Below, piece by piece: positions 25,768 to 32,785 of a stretch of 64,000 nt of DNA. The notes beneath the pieces were generated by a model, which was not told the DNA's origin, made no database searches, and saw only the letters and a list, made by a program, of their open reading frames with translations. Source of the DNA: Opitutaceae bacterium (GTDB lineage Bacteria; Verrucomicrobiota; Verrucomicrobiia; Opitutales; Opitutaceae). The number at the start of each line of letters is the position of its first letter. Position 1 is the first letter of the stretch. Both the position numbers and the translations under genes were made by a program. The DNA lies in assembly GCA_024233285.1 (NCBI GenBank), contig JACKPU010000005.1, forward strand, positions 62,001-126,000, given 5' to 3'.

Positions 25768-27227
25768 AACGCCGTTCGCTCTATCGTCATCCGATCACGC
25801 TCCGGCCCGACAGTGGGCGCGTGGTCATCCGGCCCTTTCACCCCGGCACCGGGCTGGATCCAGCGGCGATGATTGACCGCGTGCTGGCCCTGACGGATCG
25901 CGCAACCCTGCGCGAGTTGAATGCCCTGCGGCGGGAGTTCAGTGCGCGGCACATCGAGTTGGAAAAGAGCTGGCTGGCCCGGTATGAAAGCATGCGCGGG
26001 CATTGCGCCGTAGCCCAGCCCCTGCCGATTGAGCGGCAGCTTCTTATCGGCGCGCTATTCTGCTCGGAGTATTCGCTGGAATCGGCCGCTTTGTTCAACC
26101 CGTCCATCGTGCCTCATCCCGATCAAGCCGACGTTGCCCGCGGCGGATTGCGGTTCATCATGAGTTTGCGCGCCACGGGCGAGGGACATGTTTCATCGAT
26201 CGAGTTTCGCTCGGGTCTGATCACGCCGGCAGGCGAGATCGAGCTCGAGGTGACTTCGCGCTACGTGACCATGCCAGAGGTCGTGCCCAACCCGACCTAT
26301 CACAAGGCGAATTTCCTGCCCAAGTTCAGGGAGATGGGCTTCGACAATGCTTATGCCCGCGCGGTGATGGCACCGCTGGGGAGCGATTTCACCCTGAGTG
26401 AATTGAACATCAGTATCGGCACGGTGCGTGGTCGCGGCCCGCCGGATAATCACGAGCTCATGCGCACCATGGAATGCGTGCAATGGCTCGCCGAATCAAA
26501 TTATGAATTGCGGTTCTCGCCCGGGCTTCACTTGAGCGAGCGCATCATTTTTCCCGTCTCGGCCAACGAGAGTCACGGCATTGAGGACGCCCGGTTCGTG
26601 CGTTTCGTCGAGGATGACGGGGTGGTGCGGTATTTTGCCACTTACACTGCTTACAATGGCCGCGCCATTCTGCCCATGCTGATTGAGACGGCGGATTTCA
26701 TGCACTTACGCGTGCGCACCTTGAATGGATCCGCCGTGCAGGACAAAGGCATGGCTTTGTTTCCGCGGCGCATCAACGGCCGCTACGCGATGCTGTCGCG
26801 GCAGGACAATGAGAACATCCTAATCATGTTCTCCGAAAACCTGCATTTTTGGAGTGATCCCCAGATTTTGCTGCGGCCCGCGGAACCTTGGGAGGCGATC
26901 AAGCTCGGCAACTGCGGTTCGCCCATCGAGACGGCGGCGGGCTGGCTGGTCATCACCCACGGGGTCGGTCCGATGCGCAAGTATTGCATCGGCGCGGCTC
27001 TGCTGGATCGAGCTGATCCCACGCGGGTCATCGGGCGATTGCGCCGGCCGCTGCTGTCGCCGGAAGGCATGGAGCGCGAAGGCTATGTGCCCAACGTGGT
27101 TTACAGTTGCGGCTCCTTGGTTCACGACGGGCGTTTGATCCTGCCGTATGCGATGAGTGATTCGGCCACGGCCGTGGCGAGCATGCCGCTGCAAAGTTTG
27201 CTGCGACAATTGAAGACAGGCGCTTAG
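25764..27227 (+). CDS. GH130-type glycoside phosphorylase-like protein
   Basis: A 487-residue five-bladed propeller protein of the GH130 type. NPSIVPHPD and NESHGIEDARFVRF are conserved blades and carry the family's catalytic Asp region; GSPIETAAGWLVITHGVG and RKYCIGAALLDRADP are the later signatures. GH130 enzymes phosphorolyse or hydrolyse beta-mannosides. The long N-terminal region (about 100 residues) is typical of the subgroup found beside GT4-glycosidase genes. The start is coupled (ATGA) to the upstream glycosyltransferase. Together with the transglutaminase-like gene this suggests synthesis and turnover of a mannose-containing glycan; the substrate is not readable. Confidence 0.8.
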   Translation: MKRRSLYRHPITLRPDSGRVVIRPFHPGTGLDPAAMIDRVLALTDRATLRELNALRREFSARHIELEKSWLARYESMRGHCAVAQPLPIERQLLIGALFCSEYSLESAALFNPSIVPHPDQADVARGGLRFIMSLRATGEGHVSSIEFRSGLITPAGEIELEVTSRYVTMPEVVPNPTYHKANFLPKFREMGFDNAYARAVMAPLGSDFTLSELNISIGTVRGRGPPDNHELMRTMECVQWLAESNYELRFSPGLHLSERIIFPVSANESHGIEDARFVRFVEDDGVVRYFATYTAYNGRAILPMLIETADFMHLRVRTLNGSAVQDKGMALFPRRINGRYAMLSRQDNENILIMFSENLHFWSDPQILLRPAEPWEAIKLGNCGSPIETAAGWLVITHGVGPMRKYCIGAALLDRADPTRVIGRLRRPLLSPEGMEREGYVPNVVYSCGSLVHDGRLILPYAMSDSATAVASMPLQSLLRQLKTGA

Positions 27228-27270
27228 CGGTGTTTGGGCCGGCCCGCGCCAGACGCCGGCTTAGGGCCGC

Positions 27271-28158
27271 TCAGGTTTGTTGCAGCATCGAGGTGAATAG
27301 ATTCACCAATTCGCCGGCGGCACGCCCGGGTGGGCGTTGTTTGGGCCACACCAGCATGATCTTGCGCTCGGGGCGCGGGGATCTGAGCGAGCGGTATTCC
27401 GGCGCGCGCCGACCCTTGGGGCGTTTCGCCATCGCGGGCACGAGGGAAAGGCCGAGGCCGGCACAAACCAGTTCCTGCACGGTTTCGAGCTGGGCGCTGC
27501 GGAAGCCGATGCGCGGTTTCACTTCCTGCCGTTCGCAGAATCCCAGCACCTGGTCGCCCAGACAGTGCCCGTCCTTCATCACGATGAGTTTCTCTTCGCG
27601 CAGGTCGCCCGGCGTGAGCGCGCGCTTTTGGCCGAGGGGATGCTTGGGCGGCAGCGCGAGGAGCAGTTCCTCGGTGAAGAGTTCGGTGACGGCGAGCCGG
27701 TCGTCGTTGATTGGATCGCTGACGATGGCGAAATCGATTTCGTAATCATGCACCAGCTTCAGCAGCCGGGCGGTCGTGTCCTCGTGCACCGTGAGGTCCA
27801 CCCCGGCGAATTGCTGGCTGAACCGGGCCATGACCTTGGGCAGGGCGTAGGGTGCGATGGTGGGCAGCACGCCGATCGCGACGGAACCCTGCTTGAGATC
27901 GAGCGCATCGCTCGCCTCGCGTTTGGCCGCATCGACTTCCTCAAGGATGCGCACCGCGCGTTGCAAAAACGCCGTGCCGTGCGGGGTGAGACGCGCCTGC
28001 CGCTTCATGCGATCGAACAGGCGCTCCCCGAGTTCGGCCTCGAGTTTCTGGATCTGCTGGCTGAGCGACGGTTGGGCGACATTGCACTGTTCGGCAGCAC
28101 GCGAAAAATTGCCCGTGCGGGCCAGGGCCACCATGTATCTGAGCTGATGCATTTCCAT
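27271..28158 (-). CDS. oxyR: Peroxide-sensing LysR-type regulator OxyR
   Basis: A 295-residue LysR-family activator. The N-terminal winged helix-turn-helix (FSRAAEQCNVAQPSLSQQI) is followed by the regulatory domain. Both redox cysteines of E. coli OxyR are conserved at the same positions, C199 and C208, in KDGHCLGDQVLGFC. Oxidation to a disulfide would activate it. It is divergent from katG, the classic target, and an ATAG-N7-CTAT dyad overlaps its own start codon, which fits negative autoregulation. GH130 converges on its 3' end. Confidence 0.95.
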   Translation of the reverse strand: MEMHQLRYMVALARTGNFSRAAEQCNVAQPSLSQQIQKLEAELGERLFDRMKRQARLTPHGTAFLQRAVRILEEVDAAKREASDALDLKQGSVAIGVLPTIAPYALPKVMARFSQQFAGVDLTVHEDTTARLLKLVHDYEIDFAIVSDPINDDRLAVTELFTEELLLALPPKHPLGQKRALTPGDLREEKLIVMKDGHCLGDQVLGFCERQEVKPRIGFRSAQLETVQELVCAGLGLSLVPAMAKRPKGRRAPEYRSLRSPRPERKIMLVWPKQRPPGRAAGELVNLFTSMLQQT

Positions 28159-28173
28159 AGGTCGTGCCTATGG
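28155..28173. promoter_or_regulatory. oxyR: OxyR-type operator overlapping the oxyR start codon
   Basis: CCATAG-GTCGTGC-CTATGG is a perfect 6+7+6 dyad containing ATAG-N7-CTAT, the half-site arrangement recognised by OxyR (and a LysR T-N11-A core). It covers the oxyR ATG (28156-28158), so binding should block oxyR transcription or initiation. It lies about 158 bases upstream of the katG start. Confidence 0.7.
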
Positions 28174-28330
28174 TTACGAAAGGAATAAAGTATTTCAACA
28201 ATAGCCCGCGGTCTGATTTAATAGCGTCTTCCGTCACTTTCCGTGATTGAAACCCCGTCAACCGGCCGCCTGGCGACCGACCCTTTCGGAAATTATTCAA
28301 ACCCAACGCAGCTACCCATCGGAGATAAAC

Positions 28331-30568
28331 ATGGATTCACCTCATTCTGAAAACAGCGGCGGCAAATGCCCCTTCCCCCATCTGCATGGCACCATGCCCA
28401 AGCCCGGCCACGCGGCGGTCGGCGGACCCACCAATCGCGACTGGTGGCCCAACCAGATCAACCTGCGCATTCTGAACCAGAACACCGAGCTGTCCGACCC
28501 GATGGGTCGCGGCTTCGACTACGCGGAAGAGTTCAAGAAGCTCGATTACCAAGCGCTCAAGGCCGACCTTACCGCTTTGATGACGGATTCGCAGGAGTGG
28601 TGGCCGGCTGACTTCGGCCACTACGGCGGTTTGTTCATTCGCATGGCCTGGCACGCCGCGGGCACCTACCGGGTCGGCGACGGCCGCGGTGGCGCGGGTG
28701 CGGGCCAGCAGCGCTTTGCACCGCTCAACTCCTGGCCGGACAATGCCAATCTCGACAAGGCCCGCCGCCTGCTCTGGCCGATCAAACAGAAATACGGTAA
28801 CAAGATCTCCTGGGCTGACCTGCTCGTGCTGACCGGCAACGTCGCGCTCGAATCAATGGGCTTCAAAACCTTCGGTTTCGGCGGCGGTCGGGCCGATGTG
28901 TGGGAGCCGGAAGACGATGTTTACTGGGGCGCCGAGCAGACCTGGCTCGCGACCAGTGACAAGCCGAACAGCCGTTACTCCGGCGAACGCGATCTCGAGA
29001 ATCCGCTCGCGGCCGTGCAGATGGGTCTGATCTACGTCAATCCACAGGGTCCGGACGGCAACCCCGACCCGGTGGCGGCTGCGAAGGACATTCGTGAGAC
29101 CTTTGCCCGCATGGCGATGGACGACGAGGAGACGGTCGCGCTGATTGCCGGTGGTCACACCTTTGGCAAGACCCACGGCGCGGCCTCCGAGTCGCACGTC
29201 GGCAAAGAACCCGAGGCCGCCGGCCTGGCCGAGCAGGGTTTCGGCTGGACCAGCACCTATGGTTCCGGCAAAGGCGCCGACACCATCACCTCCGGACTGG
29301 AAGTCACCTGGACCACGACGCCGACCAAGTGGAGCAACAGCTTCTTTGAAATCCTCTTCAAATACGACTGGGAGCTGACCAAGAGCCCGGCCGGTGCGCA
29401 CCAGTGGGTGGCCAAGACCGATGACGCCATCATCCCCGATGCGTTTGACCCGAACAAGAAGCACCGCCCGACGATGCTCACGACCGACCTGTCGCTGCGT
29501 TTCGATCCGGCCTACGAAAAGATTTCACGCCGCTTCCTGGAAAATCCGGACCAGTTCGCCGATGCCTTCGCCCGCGCTTGGTTCAAGCTCACACACCGCG
29601 ACATGGGTCCGAAGGCCCTCTATCTGGGGCCGGAAGTCCCGGCCGAAGACCTGCTCTGGCAGGATCCGATTCCCGCGCTCGATCACCCGGTGGTGGACGC
29701 GAAGGACATCGCCGCGCTGAAGGCCAAGATCCTCGCGACCGGCCTCTCGGTTTCCGAACTCGTCTCCACGGCGTGGGCCTCCGCCTCGACCTTCCGCGGT
29801 TCCGACAAGCGCGGCGGCGCCAATGGCGCGCGCATTCGCCTGGCCCCGCAAAAGGATTGGGAAGTCAACCAGCCTGGCAAACTCGCCAAGGTGTTGAAAG
29901 CCCTCGAAGGCATCCAAGCCGAATTCAACGCTGCCGCCAGCGGTGGCAAGAAGGTGTCCATCGCCGACTTGATCGTGCTCGGTGGCGCTGCCGCGATTGA
30001 GCAGGCCGCGAAGGCGGCGGGTCACGCGGTTGAAGTGCCGTTCACGCCGGGTCGCACGGATGCCACGCAGGAGCAGACCGACGTCGAGGGCTTCTCGCAC
30101 CTCGAACCGGTGGCCGATGGTTTCCGCAATTACGCCTCGGGACACTGGGGCTGCATGGCCGAGCGCCTCCTGGTCGACAAGGCGCAGCTCCTCGGCCTCA
30201 CCGCGCCCGAAATGACCGTGCTCGTCGGTGGTCTGCGCGTGCTCAATGCCAACCACGGCAAGTCGCCCGCCGGCGTGTTCACGGCCAAGCCCGAGACCCT
30301 GACCAATGACTTCTTCGTCAACCTGCTCGACATGGCCAATGTCGTGAAGTCCACGTCGAAGCTGGAAGACACCTTCGAGGTGCGCGACCGCGCGACCGGT
30401 GATGTCAAGTGGACGGCCACCCGCGTCGACCTCGTGTTCGGTTCCAACTCGCAACTCCGGGCCTACGCCGAGGTTTATGCGCAGAACGACAATCAGGCGA
30501 AGTTCGTCGCCGACTTCGTGGCCGCGTGGAACAAGGTCATGAACGCGGACCGGTTCGACGTCGCCTGA
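28331..30568 (+). CDS. katG: Catalase-peroxidase KatG
   Basis: A 745-residue haem enzyme that decomposes hydrogen peroxide and acts as a peroxidase. The distal site IRMAWHAAGTYR holds catalytic Arg, Trp and His. The Tyr of IYVNPQGPDG and the Met of ARMAMDDEET would complete the Met-Tyr-Trp adduct. GGHTFGKTHGA carries the proximal His. The C-terminal half is the usual inactive duplicate domain. GGAG at 28321-28324 precedes the ATG by a normal spacing. It is divergent from oxyR and ends in a strong terminator. The last 171 codons recur, identical in protein, at 32076. Confidence 0.97.
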   Translation: MDSPHSENSGGKCPFPHLHGTMPKPGHAAVGGPTNRDWWPNQINLRILNQNTELSDPMGRGFDYAEEFKKLDYQALKADLTALMTDSQEWWPADFGHYGGLFIRMAWHAAGTYRVGDGRGGAGAGQQRFAPLNSWPDNANLDKARRLLWPIKQKYGNKISWADLLVLTGNVALESMGFKTFGFGGGRADVWEPEDDVYWGAEQTWLATSDKPNSRYSGERDLENPLAAVQMGLIYVNPQGPDGNPDPVAAAKDIRETFARMAMDDEETVALIAGGHTFGKTHGAASESHVGKEPEAAGLAEQGFGWTSTYGSGKGADTITSGLEVTWTTTPTKWSNSFFEILFKYDWELTKSPAGAHQWVAKTDDAIIPDAFDPNKKHRPTMLTTDLSLRFDPAYEKISRRFLENPDQFADAFARAWFKLTHRDMGPKALYLGPEVPAEDLLWQDPIPALDHPVVDAKDIAALKAKILATGLSVSELVSTAWASASTFRGSDKRGGANGARIRLAPQKDWEVNQPGKLAKVLKALEGIQAEFNAAASGGKKVSIADLIVLGGAAAIEQAAKAAGHAVEVPFTPGRTDATQEQTDVEGFSHLEPVADGFRNYASGHWGCMAERLLVDKAQLLGLTAPEMTVLVGGLRVLNANHGKSPAGVFTAKPETLTNDFFVNLLDMANVVKSTSKLEDTFEVRDRATGDVKWTATRVDLVFGSNSQLRAYAEVYAQNDNQAKFVADFVAAWNKVMNADRFDVA

Positions 30569-30591
30569 AGCGAATAAGAGTTTAGCCATCG

Positions 30592-30630
30592 AGCGCCACG
30601 CTCCGGTTTCCGGGCGTGGCGCTTTTGTTT
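30592..30630 (+). terminator. katG Rho-independent terminator
   Basis: AGCGCCACGC (30592-30601) pairs with GCGTGGCGCT (30614-30623) around a 12-base loop, followed by TTTTGTTT. It lies 24 bases after the katG stop. An almost exact copy follows the truncated katG duplicate at 32613-32651. Confidence 0.9.
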
Positions 30631-30643
30631 GGGGAGACTGGGT

Positions 30644-30739
30644 TTTAACCACGAATGGACACGAATGCGCACGAATCCTCGTCAGAACCCTCTTAACCAA
30701 CTATGGTGTGCTCATTCATTCGTGCCTATTCGTGGTTAG
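30644..30739. repeat. Dispersed CACGAATG-type repeat, two opposed arms
   Basis: The left arm begins TTAACCACGAATGGACACGA and continues with two more ACGAAT units. The right arm (about 30711-30739) is its inverse, ending CCTATTCGTGGTTAGA. A second, shorter relative lies at about 30822-30852 (CTCTGTGCTCTCCGTGAAAT). Both stand between the katG terminator and the YkgJ-like gene. Confidence 0.7.
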
Positions 30740-30864
30740 AATGCCTTGGTTCTGATAAACCAAGCCCACAAAGATCGCGAAGGAGCGGACCTTGGCTGAC
30801 TTGGAGTGAAGATTTCCAGGATTTCTCTGTGCTCTCCGTGAAATCCGTGGTTCCAATTCCGGTC

Positions 30865-31143
30865 ATGGGTTGCCGACCGAATTGCGGTGCGTGTTGCATC
30901 GCGCCGAGCATCAGCTCACCGATTCCGGGGATGCCGCATGGGAAGCCGGCCGGCATTCCGTGCGTGCAGCTCCTGCCGGATATGCGTTGCGCGATCTTTG
31001 GCCAACCCGAGCGCCCGGCCGTCTGCTCCAGTCTGCGGCCGACGAATGAAATGTGCGGCGTAAACCGCGATGAAGCGATGACGTATCTGACGGCGTTGGA
31101 AAATCGCACGCAGCCGGATTGGACTGTAGGGCGGGATCGCTGA
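30865..31143 (+). CDS. YkgJ-family cysteine-cluster protein with repeat-derived C-terminus
   Basis: A 92-residue protein with the CxxCGxCC-type metal-cluster start (GCRPNCGACC) and further cysteines in GIPCVQL, MRCAIFG, AVCSSL and EMCGV, typical of the YkgJ/Fe-S or zinc cluster family of unknown role. The last five residues (VGRDR) and the stop codon are supplied by a TGTAGGGCGGGATC repeat starting at 31125, so the natural C-terminus was probably replaced. Family members end shortly after the LTALE-type helix, so the truncation may be harmless. Confidence 0.75.
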   Translation: MGCRPNCGACCIAPSISSPIPGMPHGKPAGIPCVQLLPDMRCAIFGQPERPAVCSSLRPTNEMCGVNRDEAMTYLTALENRTQPDWTVGRDR

Positions 31144-31150
31144 TCCCGCC
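31125..31150. repeat. TGTAGGGCGGGATC dispersed repeat at a rearrangement junction
   Basis: TGTAGGGCGGGATC followed by GCTGATCCCGCC contains the palindrome GGCGGGATC-GCT-GATCCCGCC. The same element occurs as an inverted pair at 8091-8165. Its last 12 bases, GCTGATCCCGCC, together with the next six (AAGCTT), also occur inside the intact zeta-type gene at 33311, marking the point where zeta-derived sequence begins. Confidence 0.8.
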
Positions 31151-31189
31151 AAGCTTGCGCTGGTTGAGCAGGCGGCGCAGGTTTCCTTC

Positions 31190-31492
31190 ATGTCGCAAAC
31201 GCCATCAGATCGCGCTGAAGAACCACTGGCCATGACGCCGGGAGAAGAGACGCGCCGATCCATGCGCGCGATGCGCAAAGCGTATGCGGATGCCGTGCTG
31301 GAAAACTTACGCTTCGGTTTGCCGGTGATTCAGTATCGAGACGGTCAGGTGGTCGAAGTGCCGGCGGAGGAACTCGCGCCTTACGCGCGGCGTATCCTTG
31401 AGGCGAATGGCGAGCCCCTGCCCGAGGAAATTGAGGCCATTAAGGCAGATGCAACTGGCCGGGATTTCTCCGGGCATCCCAAAAGCGAATAA
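31190..31492 (+). CDS. Duplicate of the zeta-type toxin C-terminal domain; remnant or stand-alone antitoxin-like protein
   Basis: Zeta-derived sequence resumes at 31139 and reads DPAKLALVEQAAQVSF before an internal ATG at 31190. From there the product (MSQTPSDRAEEP..., NLRFGLPVIQYRDGQ, ELAPYARRIL) matches the last 85 residues of the intact gene at 32786 with one substitution, although the DNA differs at about twenty positions. Homology ends near 31433. The final 19 residues are read antisense through the ParE-like toxin gene. The silent-biased divergence suggests this segment stayed under selection. Small proteins of the form RRA...LG.PV..WRDGKVV are common partners of zeta-type toxins, so an antitoxin role is conceivable but unproven. 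Confidence 0.55.
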   Translation: MSQTPSDRAEEPLAMTPGEETRRSMRAMRKAYADAVLENLRFGLPVIQYRDGQVVEVPAEELAPYARRILEANGEPLPEEIEAIKADATGRDFSGHPKSE

Positions 31493-31742
31493 TCTCAACC
31501 AAACGGGCTGACTCATTGACCCGGTAGACGATCAGATAATATGGCGGATGGGACAGCTTGCGCAGGTCGGTGCGGTGTTTCATCATCGGTCCGCGGAATG
31601 GCAGCAGGCGCAGGGATTCGGCGGCGTCTAACAGCGAATTGCCTGCTCTTTGCGCGGCGGCAGGATTTTTTTCAGCGAGGAATGTGACTGCTGCAAAGAG
31701 ATCGCGTTCGGCCCGGGAGGTAAGGACTACCTTGTAGTCCAT
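31440..31742 (-). CDS. RelE/ParE-family toxin
   Basis: A 100-residue toxin of the RelE/ParE fold: the N-terminal strand YKVVLTSRAERDL, the central helix region NPAAAQRAGNSLLDAAESL, the conserved GPMMKHRTDLRKL turn and the C-terminal YYLIVYRV...IIRFWDARRNP. It would inhibit gyrase or cleave mRNA. Its start overlaps the antitoxin stop region by 16 bases, the usual antitoxin-first order. Its 3' end overlaps, on the opposite strand, the tail of the zeta-derived ORF. Confidence 0.85.
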   Translation of the reverse strand: MDYKVVLTSRAERDLFAAVTFLAEKNPAAAQRAGNSLLDAAESLRLLPFRGPMMKHRTDLRKLSHPPYYLIVYRVNESARLVEIIRFWDARRNPGQLHLP

Positions 31743-31927
31743 GCCTTGATTTTCCGGCGGGCTTCATCCAGCGAAACGGTGGGTTCTTCCACCAACGAGC
31801 GCATACCTTCATCAACGGCAGCCAATAACTCGGGACTCTCTTCCTCCAGCAACCAAGTGCGCAATTCCTGCTGTTCCTGCGGATCAAGCCGGAGAATGGC
31901 TTCCTGAACTTGAGCGAGCTTGGTCAT
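31727..31927 (-). CDS. Antitoxin of the ParE-like module
   Basis: A 66-residue acidic helical protein (AQVQEAILRLDPQEQQELRTWL, then SLDEARRKIKAW). It is of the type commonly found before RelE/ParE toxins: an N-terminal helical dimer or DNA-binding part and a C-terminal toxin-wrapping helix. Size, order and the 16-base overlap with the toxin support the role. The specific antitoxin family was not identified. Confidence 0.75.
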   Translation of the reverse strand: MTKLAQVQEAILRLDPQEQQELRTWLLEEESPELLAAVDEGMRSLVEEPTVSLDEARRKIKAWTTR

Positions 31928-31976
31928 GCAAGAAATCTAATCTTTCGAAAGGGGCGGACAACTGAAAACTGCCGGG

Positions 31977-32013
31977 TGAAATGCATCTGAGCGCATACGT
32001 CGTATGAAATGCA
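31977..32013. promoter_or_regulatory. Palindrome flanked by direct repeats upstream of the antitoxin
   Basis: CATACG-T-CGTATG (31994-32006) is a perfect dyad, flanked by two TGAAATGCA copies at 31977-31985 and 32005-32013. It is 50-86 bases upstream of the antitoxin start on the minus strand, where toxin-antitoxin operators usually lie. Autoregulation through it is inference. Confidence 0.4.
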
Positions 32014-32075
32014 CCCTGCCGCCGCGTTCTGAATGGTTTGTCAACAGTCCAGACGTGACGTCTTTGCTCGGAATT

Positions 32076-32589
32076 CACGGATGCCACGCAGGAGCAGACC
32101 GACGTCGAAGGCTTCTCGCATCTCGAACCGGTGGCCGATGGTTTCCGCAATTATGCCTCGGGACACTGGGGCTGCATGGCCGAGCGCCTCCTGGTCGACA
32201 AGGCGCAGCTCCTCGGCCTCACCGCGCCCGAAATGACCGTGCTCGTCGGTGGTCTGCGCGTGCTCAATGCCAACCACGGCAAGTCGCCCGCCGGCGTGTT
32301 CACGGCCAAGCCCGAGACGCTGACCAATGACTTCTTCGTCAACCTGCTCGACATGGCCAATGTCGTGAAGTCCACGTCGAAGCTGGAGGACACCTTCGAG
32401 GTGCGCGACCGCGCGACCGGTGACGTCAAGTGGACGGCCACCCGCGTGGACCTCGTGTTCGGTTCCAACTCGCAACTCCGGGCCTACGCCGAGGTTTACG
32501 CGCAGAACGACAATCAGGCGAAGTTCGTCGCCGACTTCGTGGCCGCGTGGAACAAGGTCATGAACGCGGACCGGTTCGACGTCGCCTGA
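32076..32589 (+). pseudogene. 5'-truncated duplicate of the katG 3' end
   Basis: From 32076 the sequence repeats 30055-30568, the last 171 codons of katG, without a start codon or haem site. Eight base differences were counted in the coding part and all are silent, so the protein is identical to the KatG C-terminus. Two more differences lie in the following terminator region. It cannot be a catalase. An in-frame GTG at 32131 could open a 152-residue product, but no purpose is apparent. Confidence 0.92.
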
Positions 32590-32612
32590 AGCGAATAAGT
32601 GTTTAGCCATCC

Positions 32613-32651
32613 AGCGCCACGCTCCGGTTTCCGGGCGTGGCGCTTTTGTTT
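32613..32651 (+). terminator. Duplicated katG terminator
   Basis: A copy of 30592-30630: AGCGCCACGC pairs with GCGTGGCGCT, followed by TTTTGTTT. Homology to the first copy ends right after this T-run, at 32651, so the right breakpoint of the duplicated block coincides with the terminator. Confidence 0.88.
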
Positions 32652-32668
32652 AGAGGCGGAGTTTTTTT

Positions 32669-32700
32669 GCCGCGGATGACTCGGATAAACATGGATGCAG
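32669..32700. repeat. Short CCGCGGATG-type dispersed repeat
   Basis: GCCGCGGATGACTCGGATAA followed by ACATGGATGCAG is one arm of the CACGGATG repeat family, with roughly 10-bp spaced GGAT units. No opposed arm was found before the zeta-type gene. Confidence 0.55.
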
Positions 32701-32785
32701 AGGTAGGGCGTGGCCGCCGGGCGCGTCTTTGTAATTTGGTTATTGGGCACTCGCCAAATGGTGACCTTACACCAAGCATCGCTGC

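Noticed and set aside
29525..30700. 391-codon minus-strand frame opposite katG
   Set aside because: Antisense shadow of KatG; starts in the downstream repeat and shows no family features.
32131..32589. Independent 152-residue gene starting with GTG
   Set aside because: It is wholly inside the truncated katG copy, lacks the catalytic half, and has no plausible ribosome-binding site of its own.
30592..32651. Insertion sequence or transposon carrying the duplicated block
   Set aside because: No transposase, terminal inverted repeats or target-site duplication could be found around either copy.
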